NCBI GenBank assembly: GCA_002343485.1
Contig: DDST01000195.1
Span: 4,920-17,091, forward strand
Length of the DNA stretch: 12,172 nucleotides
Direction of reading: 5' to 3'
Source: Proteobacteria bacterium UBA2383
GTDB lineage: Bacteria > Pseudomonadota > Gammaproteobacteria > Competibacterales > Competibacteraceae
Positions 6,577 through 12,172 of the stretch are shown here, piece by piece. The position numbers and the translations under genes are program-made. The first letter of the stretch is position 1, and each line of letters opens with the position of its first letter. The notes beneath the pieces were generated by a model. The model did no database searches and was not told where the DNA came from. It saw only the letters and a list, made by a program, of their open reading frames with translations.

Positions 6577-6945
6577 ATGACTGCTCAACAGCATGAATCT
6601 CTACCGGATCATACCGAAACGGTGGAATTGGAACAGCACGAACGCCGAAATTTTCTGGTGGGTCTGGGCAAGTGGTCGAAAGCCGTGATCGGTGGTGTGT
6701 TATTGGGTGGCTTGCTGGCACCCGGGCGGGATGCTGAAGCCGTGGGTTGGGCCAACCGCGGCGGTGGTAACGGCAGTTGGGTGAATTTTCGAGGAGGTGG
6801 TTGGGGTTGGGGGCCAGGCTGGTACAACCGGCGGCCGGGTGGCTGGTACAACCGGCGGCCGAGCTGGTACAACGCGCCGGGCTGGTATAACCGGCCTGGC
6901 TGGTACAATGGCCCCGGCTGGGGTGGCAGTTGGGTCAATCGCTAA
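6577..6945 (+). CDS. Putative cyclophane RiPP precursor: Tat-like leader and eight Trp-x-Asn motifs
   Basis: A 122-aa protein with three parts. Residues 1-22 are acidic and polar. Residues 23-55 look like a twin-arginine signal: ERRNFLVG, the hydrophobic stretch AVIGGVLLGGLLAP, and an AEA cleavage-type end at 53-55. Residues 56-122 are almost all Gly, Trp, Tyr, Asn, Arg and Pro, with Trp-x-Asn eight times: WAN 58-60, WVN 68-70, WYN at 82, 90, 97, 103 and 109, and WVN 119-121. W-x-N is the motif that three-residue cyclophane-forming radical SAM enzymes (Xye and Grr/Osc systems) crosslink between Trp and Asn, and the Gly-rich WVNFRGGG resembles GrrA precursors. Export by Tat would suit a peptide modified in the cytoplasm. 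The next gene encodes a SPASM-like partner. No radical SAM enzyme is in the window, so modification is inferred. Without it, the protein would be a secreted Gly/Trp-rich structural protein. Confidence 0.7.
   Translation: MTAQQHESLPDHTETVELEQHERRNFLVGLGKWSKAVIGGVLLGGLLAPGRDAEAVGWANRGGGNGSWVNFRGGGWGWGPGWYNRRPGGWYNRRPSWYNAPGWYNRPGWYNGPGWGGSWVNR
6820..6909 (+). repeat. Five WYN repeats inside the precursor gene
   Basis: Five imperfect units of 18-24 bp, each based on tggtayaa(c/t) plus a short Arg/Pro/Gly-coding spacer. The first two are identical over 21 bp (ctggtacaaccggcggccg core). Encoded spacers are RRPGG, RRPS, APG, RPG and GPG, shortening toward the C-terminus. The third-base differences among later units (tat/tac, aac/aat) suggest the peptide sequence is maintained by selection while the DNA drifts. 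Confidence 0.9.
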
Positions 6946-6989
6946 AGGGTTCTAATGGCAGTTGGGTCAATCGCTAAAGGGTTCTAATG
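6924..6989 (+). repeat. Perfect 32-bp tandem duplication at the precursor/partner gene junction
   Basis: Copies at 6924-6955 and 6956-6987 are identical, and the match runs 2 bp further to 6989. Each copy holds the coding end of the precursor (GSWVNR, stop), an AAAGGG ribosome site and the TAATG containing the start codon of the next gene. The precursor uses the first stop (6943-6945) and the partner gene uses the second ATG (6987). The first-copy ATG (6955) opens a 10-codon frame, MAVGSIAKGF, whose TAA overlaps the partner ATG. Two exact copies imply a recent slippage event or an assembly artefact. Confidence 0.95.
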
Positions 6990-7802
6990 AACGAATGGAT
7001 CTATAATCTCCCCTTGCATTGCTTGCCGTCCGGTTCGACAGAACAGATCATTGTCCGTACTTGCGAACCGGCGGCGCTTCCCGCCGCTTCAATCACGCAA
7101 GCTCCTGAACGGGTCGTGGCAGTACAACTCCTATCCCTGCAAGCGGATTCCGAACCTTTGAATGCTTGGATGCCAGGCTTACCTGTGGAACTGGTCATGG
7201 CCGATCCGGCGGCCGAGTTTCCTCTCTTGTATCGCCATACCCCGCTGCTGGACCAACATCCAGTGCGGGTGGTCATACCGGTTCGATCTGGTTTCTACAA
7301 AGCGGTTAAAACGGCCGTTGCGCTGGATTTTCCGGTGCGGTTGGATATGGGGCAGCCCAGCCCTGTATTGATTGAAGAACTGGAGGCAGTGCTGGAGTTT
7401 TATTTGCATCAATCCACGGTCGCTCAGCCTATCGAGTATTTTCAGAGCATACTGCTGAGTTTCTACCACCAAGCGCCGGTGTCGTTGTGGGTTGTTCTCG
7501 ACGAGAATCCCCAATGGTTACGGTATGTGGCTGATGACGGTAAAGGATCGCTGTACGGGCGGCTGGCTGGGGTCAATACGACCTTCTTGGAGACGAACGC
7601 CGGTCTGGATATCTGGATGGAGCAGGTGCTGGCGGCTCATGAGCAATGCCGGAACTGCGAATTTCTTCACCATTGCGGCGGTTACTTCAAGTGGCCATAC
7701 CCGGATTATGATTGTGCCGGTGTCAAACGGCTGTTTGGTAAATTGCAGGATGCTGCTACGGAGTTGCGCCGCGATCTCGACGCAGCTCCGGTTTCTGAGT
7801 AA
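6987..7802 (+). CDS. SPASM-like domain protein lacking a radical-SAM motif; putative RiPP maturation partner
   Basis: A 271-aa soluble protein of unrecognised family. Near its C-terminus it has C221-x2-C224-x5-C230-GGYFKWP-x5-C243, the CX2CX5C spacing of the auxiliary [4Fe-4S] site of SPASM domains, followed by AGVKRLFGKLQDAATELRRDL, as after the last Cys in radical SAM/SPASM maturases. Residues 176-195 (LRYVADDGKGSLYGRLAG) resemble the SPASM entry but lack its first Cys residues. Residues 85-150 alternate strand and helix (VRVVIPVR, helix, FPVRLDMG, helix), like part of a degenerate TIM barrel. There is no CX3CX2C for the SAM cluster, so it cannot by itself be a normal radical SAM enzyme. 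It follows the W-x-N precursor with an AAAGGG ribosome site and is probably co-transcribed with it. Likely a substrate-binding or helper subunit, but this is inference. Confidence 0.6.
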   Translation: MNEWIYNLPLHCLPSGSTEQIIVRTCEPAALPAASITQAPERVVAVQLLSLQADSEPLNAWMPGLPVELVMADPAAEFPLLYRHTPLLDQHPVRVVIPVRSGFYKAVKTAVALDFPVRLDMGQPSPVLIEELEAVLEFYLHQSTVAQPIEYFQSILLSFYHQAPVSLWVVLDENPQWLRYVADDGKGSLYGRLAGVNTTFLETNAGLDIWMEQVLAAHEQCRNCEFLHHCGGYFKWPYPDYDCAGVKRLFGKLQDAATELRRDLDAAPVSE

Positions 7803-7842
7803 AACGGTTCATGAGCCTTTACATCAAGCGCTGGTGTTAAGC

Positions 7843-7875
7843 AATCACCCCTCTTTATCCTAAGGGGGGGTGATT
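7843..7875. terminator. Intergenic stem-loop after the SPASM-like gene
   Basis: Arms aatcacccc (7843-7851) and ggggtgatt (7867-7875) form a 9-bp perfect stem with a 15-nt loop. It lies 40 nt past the stop at 7802 and 11 nt past the stop of the convergent lipoprotein gene. Only short T-runs are nearby, so the terminator call is moderate. Confidence 0.5.
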
Positions 7876-7885
7876 TGCGTAAACG

Positions 7886-8146
7886 CTAATTACGGTTGCG
7901 TTGCCGTCTCTGCTTTTGCTTATCTTCCTGGTCCCGGCCATAGATATTGCCCACTACTGCGCCCGCCGCGCCGCCAATGATAGCGCCAACGCCGGCATCG
8001 CCGCCGGTTAAACCACCGATAATGGCACCGCCTGCCGCACCCATCGCCGCGCCACTGAGGGTGCCTTGTTCGGTAGGTGTCATGTTAGTGCAGCCTACGC
8101 TGAGGGCGAGTGCGGGGATTGTTAGTAGATAACCTATTTTTTTCAT
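7886..8146 (-). CDS. Gly-zipper outer-membrane-type lipoprotein
   Basis: An 86-aa lipoprotein: a short basic start MKKIG, a hydrophobic segment and a lipobox LSVGC (Cys19), then TNMTPTEQ and a glycine-zipper region (about 28-68) with repeated GxxxG spacing, such as GAAMGAAGGAIIGG and GAIIGGAAGAVVG. The tail is highly charged (DQEDKQKQRRQRNRN). This fits the Gly-zipper 2TM / YMGG-like families, found in small envelope lipoproteins such as SlyB and OsmB relatives; the precise role is not known. SD AAGGA is 9-10 nt upstream of the ATG. Only 11 nt separate it from the gene upstream, so the two are probably one transcript. Confidence 0.85.
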   Translation of the reverse strand: MKKIGYLLTIPALALSVGCTNMTPTEQGTLSGAAMGAAGGAIIGGLTGGDAGVGAIIGGAAGAVVGNIYGRDQEDKQKQRRQRNRN

Positions 8147-8157
8147 AGAGTTGATCC

Positions 8158-8583
8158 TTATTTTGTTTTGGAGGCAGCAATCTTGGGTTGGACCATTTCA
8201 AACCAGATCACTTCAAAAATTGGTCGTTGCTGCTGGTCAGGGTTGGCTTGGTAGTAAGCGTCTACGGTTTCCATAATCTGCCGCAGAGTGACACCGTCCA
8301 GGGATTCGACCAGGTTTTCGACAGCGGAGCGGTGTTTGGGATTGGGGCCAGTCAACTGGTATTCGATCATCGCCATGTCCAATATGCCGAGCAGATAGGC
8401 CATTTTTTCCCGCTCGGTGGCGGTCGGCCATTCTTTACCGCCGGGAAATGGAAGTTCCTTGACCGGTTTGGCACTGGCTGGGGGGACAGCAGGTTCAGCC
8501 GCATAGGCTGGAGTCCAGCTTACCAAGCTGACGGCCAAGCCAATCGAAAACAGGGCTTTCATTGAGCGTTGAAGGATCAACAT
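8158..8583 (-). CDS. Small exported protein of unknown function
   Basis: 141 aa with a Sec-type signal peptide (SMKALFSIGLAVSLVSWTPAYA, cleavage about AYA|AE). Then comes a Pro/Lys-rich linker (about 30-50) and a compact helical domain (about 53-135) with the pattern MAYLLGILDMAMIEY, LDGVTLRQIMETVDAYYQANP and FEVIWFEMVQPK. This pattern loosely recalls Rap1a/Tai immunity-type periplasmic proteins but lacks their Cys residues, so I do not assign it. The ATG at 8583 has a GGAG site 6 nt upstream; Met8 would be an alternative start closer to the signal core. It lies directly before the Gly-zipper lipoprotein gene in what looks like a two-gene operon, suggesting an envelope role. Confidence 0.75.
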   Translation of the reverse strand: MLILQRSMKALFSIGLAVSLVSWTPAYAAEPAVPPASAKPVKELPFPGGKEWPTATEREKMAYLLGILDMAMIEYQLTGPNPKHRSAVENLVESLDGVTLRQIMETVDAYYQANPDQQQRPIFEVIWFEMVQPKIAASKTK

Positions 8584-8691
8584 CGGTTTCTCCAGAGAGC
8601 ATTGGGAGTCAATAAACAGGGTGGGTGGGTCAAAGCAGTTTTTGCTGGGGATATTTTATAAGCCATAGGCGTGGCGTATATCCTGAAACCA

Positions 8692-9285
8692 TCATTCAAC
8701 GGCTTGCCGCGCCTGCCAGCGGCTATAGAGCCAGCTCCAGAGCAAGTAAATGACGATAGCTGCTATGCCAGCGTAGACCAGCATCGGGGCGATGTTTTGC
8801 ATCAGCACCATGAAGACCGCGCCGGCCCCAAGAAAGAGGGCGACAATGCACAATCGCCAGTTGAAATAGATACCGGCCAGAAAAGTGGTCAAGGTGACAT
8901 TGAGCATCAAAAGGAAGCTGGCTTGGCGATCGTCAAGGGTATCCATAAAGCCTTGTGTGGTGGCAATGAAGACCAGTTGCATCAACAGTAACAATCCCCC
9001 CCAGTGTAAGAATTGCTGAAAGACCAATAGGGCGCGAGCCTTAGCCGTTTCGACGTGTGGCCATTGGGTAATGATGCAAATCAGTCCAAAGATCGGGATG
9101 AGTCCATACCAGTACCAGCGGCTGGCGTGCGCGTCAGTGTCGGTGTAGACGGCGCCGAACCACGCCAAAGCGATCATTAGATAAAAACCAACATCCCTGA
9201 GGCGGAACAGCCGCCTTAACAAGCTGGGCCGGCTTGTTGTGGAGGCGGCATCAGCGGCTGGAGTCAAAGTGAGTTCTTCGGGCAT
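8692..9285 (-). CDS. Multi-pass membrane protein of unknown function
   Basis: 197 aa. A polar 20-residue N-terminus and a basic stretch LLRRLFRLRD precede about six hydrophobic helices, near 32-49, 57-75, 88-110, 121-140, 143-163 and 165-187. No catalytic motif or conserved family signature is visible. An AGGA ribosome site lies 7 nt before the ATG. It is on the same strand as the exported protein and the lipoprotein, 108 bp upstream of them, so co-transcription is possible but not shown. Confidence 0.75.
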   Translation of the reverse strand: MPEELTLTPAADAASTTSRPSLLRRLFRLRDVGFYLMIALAWFGAVYTDTDAHASRWYWYGLIPIFGLICIITQWPHVETAKARALLVFQQFLHWGGLLLLMQLVFIATTQGFMDTLDDRQASFLLMLNVTLTTFLAGIYFNWRLCIVALFLGAGAVFMVLMQNIAPMLVYAGIAAIVIYLLWSWLYSRWQARQAVE

Positions 9286-9432
9286 GATATTTTCCTGGCC
9301 TGGGTTCGGGTTTTTGGGAGGGAATTGGAATAATATTAGCTATTCGTGCTGATCCCGTCGATCAAACTGGGGCCGTGGATGGGATAGGAAAGACTAAGTT
9401 TAAAGGCGCAGTTAGCGGTTACAGCGTAGACG

Positions 9433-9451
9433 CCGGAATGCGGGCATCCGG
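9433..9451 (-). terminator. Weak stem-loop downstream of the LON-domain gene
   Basis: ccggaatgc and gcatccgg pair with one bulge, 22 nt past the stop of the LON-domain gene on its strand. No U-run follows. The rest of the 187-bp gap (9286-9472) probably holds the promoter of the membrane protein gene, but no confident boxes are seen. Confidence 0.3.
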
Positions 9452-9472
9452 TAGCCACGGGAATGGCGGGTT

Positions 9473-10072
9473 TCAGGCCGTGCGCTGTTCCTGAAAAATG
9501 GCCAGCAGAATATCCAGCCGTTGCCGGGGATCGGTCATCTCCAGTAACCCTTGGCGGATTGGCAACGGCAGTAGCAGCAATTCCGCCAACCGGTTGCCGA
9601 CCCAGGCAGCATCTTTCCAGTTAGGGACCAAAAACCGGCTATAGGGCACCTGTTCTTCATTTTCCAGCAAATCGCGCAAGACGCGAATCAACGGCTCGTG
9701 AGCTGGCAGAGGTGATTGTTGCGGGTCATCCGGTAGCCACTGGACCTGACCGGATAACAGCTGGTCCGATTGAACTCGATGGCCCACGACGCGTAACCGT
9801 TGTACGCCTAAACAAGTGATCCCGAGCAAACCGTCATCCAGCGGGTCAAAATCGACGATGCGCGCCAAGGTGCCAATCGGATGAATACTGACCGGCTGGC
9901 CACCTGTTTCATTCCCTTGGTGAATCGTGACAACGCCAAACCCGGTATCGCTTCGCAAACAAGCGCTCACCATGTCTAGATAGCGGGTCTCGAAAATCCG
10001 CAGGGGCAGAACGCCGCCGGGAAATAAGACCGTGTTGAGTGGAAAGAGCGGCAGTTCCTGGATGGCATTCAC
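9473..10072 (-). CDS. LON-substrate-binding-domain protein (no protease domain)
   Basis: 199 aa, the stand-alone form of the Lon N-terminal substrate-binding domain (PF02190, COG2802). The start IQELPLFPLNTVLFPGGVLPLRIFETRYLDM is the family hallmark, followed by GFGVVTI and IGTLARIVDF in the beta-rich part. The C-terminal helical part contains NRLAELLLLPLPIRQGLLEM and DPRQRLDILLAIF. The ATPase and Ser/Lys protease domains of Lon are absent, and the length is normal for the stand-alone family. Its biochemical role is not established; a peptide-binding or adaptor function is assumed. Only 7 nt follow the ubiX stop, so it is likely translated from the ubiX transcript. No strong Shine-Dalgarno is seen at the ATG. 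Confidence 0.92.
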   Translation of the reverse strand: MNAIQELPLFPLNTVLFPGGVLPLRIFETRYLDMVSACLRSDTGFGVVTIHQGNETGGQPVSIHPIGTLARIVDFDPLDDGLLGITCLGVQRLRVVGHRVQSDQLLSGQVQWLPDDPQQSPLPAHEPLIRVLRDLLENEEQVPYSRFLVPNWKDAAWVGNRLAELLLLPLPIRQGLLEMTDPRQRLDILLAIFQEQRTA

Positions 10073-10079
10073 GGCTTGG

Positions 10080-10718
10080 TTACCTCGGATCCGGTTCTTC
10101 CTCGCCCCAGCGCGGCAACAGCGTATGCGCTATATCTAGCTGATCAAGAATTCTGGCCACAATGAAATCCACCAGTTCTGCCGAGGAAGCAGGCCGGTAG
10201 TAAAAGCCGGGGCTGGCCGGCAAAATGATTGCGCCCGCGCGGGCTAGCCGTAGCATATTTTCCAGATGAATAATCGACAGTGGAGTTTCCCGCACAGCCA
10301 AAATCAGTTTTCGCCCTTCTTTGAGTGTGACATCAGCGGCTCGTTCCAGTAGATTGTCGCTATTGCCATTCGCAATGGCGGCCAATGCGCCGGTGGTGCA
10401 GGGACAAACCACCATGGCATGCGCCCGCGCTGAGCCACTGGCCGGTGGCGCGGTCCATTCGTCCTGGCCGTAAACTTGGAGTTGTCCAGGATCACAGCGA
10501 TAATGTGCAATCAGTTTTTGCCGGATATCGCGTGGGCGTCCAGGTAAGTGTAAATCGGTTTCCATGTGGATGACGATCTGAGCAGCTTTGCTCAGCAGGA
10601 ATTGCACGGGGCGGCCTGCCTCCAACAGGCAATGCAGTAGCCGCAGACCGTAACTGGCGCCAGAAGCCCCAGTCATACCAAGAATAATGGGGCCGGTGGG
10701 GGGAAGGTGTTCAGACAT
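10080..10718 (-). CDS. ubiX: UbiX flavin prenyltransferase
   Basis: 212 aa. UbiX attaches a dimethylallyl group to FMN, giving prenylated FMN, the cofactor of the UbiD decarboxylase in ubiquinone synthesis. Family motifs are present: GMTGASGASYGLRLL (14-28, FMN binding), the PPASGSARAHAMVVCPCTTGALAAIANG segment (about 90-117) that lines the active site, NLLERAADVTLKEGRKLILAVRETPLS, and the C-terminal ILPASPGFYYRP. Length is typical (about 190-210). A GAGAG ribosome site lies 9 nt before the ATG, and the upstream hydrolase gene ends 20 nt earlier. ubiD is not in the window. Confidence 0.95.
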   Translation of the reverse strand: MSEHLPPTGPIILGMTGASGASYGLRLLHCLLEAGRPVQFLLSKAAQIVIHMETDLHLPGRPRDIRQKLIAHYRCDPGQLQVYGQDEWTAPPASGSARAHAMVVCPCTTGALAAIANGNSDNLLERAADVTLKEGRKLILAVRETPLSIIHLENMLRLARAGAIILPASPGFYYRPASSAELVDFIVARILDQLDIAHTLLPRWGEEEPDPR

Positions 10719-10738
10719 CGTCGCGTACTCTCGGCATG

Positions 10739-11497
10739 CTATTCCAACAATTCCCCTAGCAGGCGTGTTAGCAGCCGCAAATCTTTTTCCCGTGACAGGG
10801 TATGCTCCCCATCTTTGACTAAGATCAGCCGGACATCAGGGCTATTGAGCTTTTCCGCGACCTGCAGGCTGGTCTGCCATGGCACGTCGGTGTCGCCCAT
10901 GCCGTGAATGAGCCGTACCGGGCAGGAGATGGGTAACTCGGTTCGGTCTAGCAACCGATGGTGAGCTGCTTCTTTAATCAGATTCATGGCGATGATGTAG
11001 GGTTCGCCATAGAGTGAGGGCAGACTAATAACCCGTTCACGCCGCAAGCGCTCCCGTAATGATTCATCTAGCCGTTCCCATAGCAGGTATTCAGTGAAAT
11101 CTGCCGCGCAGGCTAGGCCCAATAGTCCAGTGATGCGTTCTGGCCGCTTCAATGCTATCAACAGCATGATCCATGCCCCCATCGAGGAGCCAACGAGGAT
11201 CTGCGGGCCTTCGGTTAACTGATCCAGCACAGTCAATGCTTGATCGGCCCAACAACCGATGGTGCCATCGGCGAACTGACCACTGGATGCGCCGTGACCG
11301 GAGTAGTCGAAGCGTACAAACGCTTGACCATGGCCTTGGCACCAGCGTTCCAGCGTAGTGGCTTTGATTCCAGTCATGTCCGAGGTGAATCCACCCAGGA
11401 AAACCACACCAGGGGTAGCGCCCAGACTGCGATGGTAGGCGAGCGTAGTGCCATCGGCGAGCGTCAGCTGGCCGGGCGGTGATGGGAAGATGCGCAT
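10739..11497 (-). CDS. Alpha/beta-fold hydrolase (ABHD10-like esterase)
   Basis: 252 aa with a complete alpha/beta-hydrolase layout. The strand/oxyanion part has VVFLGGFTSDM, followed by FVRFDYSGHGASSG. The nucleophile elbow is GSSMGAW (Ser105), the acid is Asp204 (GDTDVPW; Asp202 is an alternative) and the base is His232 (DGEHTLS). The FLGGF...RFDYSGHG pattern resembles the family of mitochondrial ABHD10, an acyl-thioesterase/esterase, but the substrate cannot be read from sequence. It lies between the sirtuin gene (36 nt upstream) and ubiX (20 nt downstream), so probably in the same operon. The ATG has no clear Shine-Dalgarno, which hints at coupling or a weak start. Confidence 0.9.
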   Translation of the reverse strand: MRIFPSPPGQLTLADGTTLAYHRSLGATPGVVFLGGFTSDMTGIKATTLERWCQGHGQAFVRFDYSGHGASSGQFADGTIGCWADQALTVLDQLTEGPQILVGSSMGAWIMLLIALKRPERITGLLGLACAADFTEYLLWERLDESLRERLRRERVISLPSLYGEPYIIAMNLIKEAAHHRLLDRTELPISCPVRLIHGMGDTDVPWQTSLQVAEKLNSPDVRLILVKDGEHTLSREKDLRLLTRLLGELLE

Positions 11498-11533
11498 ATG
11501 GGCGGTGGTCAGCGGTGAGTGAATGGCGAGTGA

Positions 11534-12172
11534 TTAGTGATGTCCCATCTCTCCCCATGTCTGCGCGGCAAGCGCCGGCAGAATGATGCCGGATGCCCCA
11601 TTCAAGCTGAACGTCGCATGGGGGCTGAGTGGCGTCGGCTGGGGGTTGATTTCCACCACGGCGGCTCCAGATTTGAGAGCAATAAACGGTAGATCGGCAG
11701 CAGGATAGACGAGTGACGAGGTGCCGATACTGAGAAAGACGTTGGCGTTTGCAGCTGCCTGCTCCGCTGCGCGCAGCACCGCTACGGGTAAACTCTCTCC
11801 GAACCAGACGACGTCTGGCCGCAGCAGCCCGCCACAACGCGGGCAGCGGGGTGGAATGTCGTCACTGTCCGGCCAGTTTTCCACAGGACGATCTTCGTTA
11901 AAACATTTGGCGCGGAACAGGTTGCCATGCAGTTCCAGCACCTGATGACTACCCGCCCGCCGGTGCAAACCATCAACATTCTGGGTGATCAGAGAGAATT
12001 CGCCAGCGTGACGTTCTATATCCACCAGAGCCAGATGGCCAGGATTAGGCTTGGCTTGACGCACGCGCGCTTGCCGCCAGGCATACCATTCCCAGACCAA
12101 TTTTGGATCGCGTTGGAATGCTTCGGGTGTGGCCAGTTCCTCTGGATTGTAGCGCGCCCACAGTCCGGTCTG
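11534..12172 (-). CDS. cobB: Sirtuin NAD-dependent protein deacylase, CobB-like (5' end missing)
   Basis: The frame runs off the window edge; the TTG at 12100 is an internal Leu codon, since the 24 codons before it read as typical sirtuin (GLWARYNPEELATPEAF). Removes acyl groups from lysines using NAD+, giving nicotinamide and O-acyl-ADP-ribose. Seen: TQNVDGLHRRAG (NAD site), LELHGNLF with the catalytic His, PDVVWFGE, LSIGTSSLVYPAA and VEINPQPTPL. Zn ligands appear as one Cys (AKCFNED) plus CPRC, the same three-Cys pattern as E. coli CobB. Tyr and Arg in WYAWR (Y-x-x-R) match the residues that give CobB and SIRT5 desuccinylase activity. It is the first visible gene of the cobB - hydrolase - ubiX - LON-domain cluster. 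Confidence 0.93.
   Translation of the reverse strand, partial: QTGLWARYNPEELATPEAFQRDPKLVWEWYAWRQARVRQAKPNPGHLALVDIERHAGEFSLITQNVDGLHRRAGSHQVLELHGNLFRAKCFNEDRPVENWPDSDDIPPRCPRCGGLLRPDVVWFGESLPVAVLRAAEQAAANANVFLSIGTSSLVYPAADLPFIALKSGAAVVEINPQPTPLSPHATFSLNGASGIILPALAAQTWGEMGHH

Noticed and set aside
6609..6938. Antisense frame opposite the W-x-N gene, rich in LYQPG repeats
   Set aside because: Its repeats are the reverse complement of the WYN repeats, and it has no ribosome site. The + frame has a strong one and a coherent leader.
6955..6987. 10-codon ORF MAVGSIAKGF created by the tandem duplication
   Set aside because: It is a by-product of duplicating the ribosome site and start codon; the peptide is the precursor's tail read in another frame. 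It may affect coupling but is not called as a gene.
11091..11837. 248-aa minus-strand frame overlapping the hydrolase and sirtuin genes
   Set aside because: Out of frame with two confidently identified proteins; its Arg/Ser/Trp-rich composition is typical of a shadow frame.
11880..11960. Missing zinc-ligand Cys in the sirtuin
   Set aside because: E. coli CobB shows the same three-Cys pattern, so this is normal for the group rather than a defect.
12098..12100. TTG as the start codon of the sirtuin gene
   Set aside because: The 24 codons upstream to the window edge continue a typical sirtuin sequence without a stop, so the gene is simply cut by the window.

Overview
The window looks like ordinary chromosome of a gammaproteobacterium, or a close proteobacterial relative, with moderately high GC. 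The evidence is a long-form (type 2) 2-isopropylmalate synthase, a PlpD-like patatin autotransporter with a C-terminal Phe beta-barrel, a UbiX flavin prenyltransferase, an E. coli CobB-like sirtuin, a cytochrome b561/cytochrome c' pair and a Gly-zipper lipoprotein. The species cannot be fixed from the sequence alone. I see no tRNA, rRNA, CRISPR array or insertion sequence.

Layout. (1) 1-543 (+): 3' part of an eIF2B-like / sugar-phosphate isomerase-fold gene, convergent with (2) leuA at 624-2357 (-). leuA has a 250-nt 5' leader that encodes a likely Leu-rich leader peptide followed by strong hairpins, suggesting attenuation. (3) A di-heme cytochrome b561-type membrane protein (2874-3548, +) and a periplasmic cytochrome c' (3638-4108, -) converge on one perfect palindromic bidirectional terminator. 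Each has a Fur-box-like site upstream. (4) A PlpD-type patatin phospholipase with POTRA and outer-membrane barrel (4230-6470, -).

(5) Divergent from it is the most unusual locus, 6577-7802 (+). A small protein with a twin-arginine-type leader and eight Trp-x-Asn motifs (five of them Trp-Tyr-Asn) is followed at once by a protein whose C-terminus carries a SPASM-like Cys pattern (CX2CX5C) but which has no radical-SAM CX3CX2C motif. This looks like a cyclophane (triceptide / GrrA-like) RiPP precursor with a SPASM-only partner. A perfect 32-bp tandem duplication spans the junction of the two genes.

(6) 7886-9285 (-): a Gly-zipper lipoprotein and a small exported protein in a tight pair, with a multi-pass membrane protein upstream. 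(7) 9473-12172 (-): an apparent operon in transcription order cobB-like sirtuin (5' end outside the window), alpha/beta hydrolase, ubiX, and a LON-substrate-binding-domain protein, with intergenic gaps of 36, 20 and 7 nt.

The cytochrome module and the RiPP-like module appear to be independent of each other. The last operon mixes cofactor synthesis (prenyl-FMN for ubiquinone synthesis) with protein deacylation and quality-control type functions.
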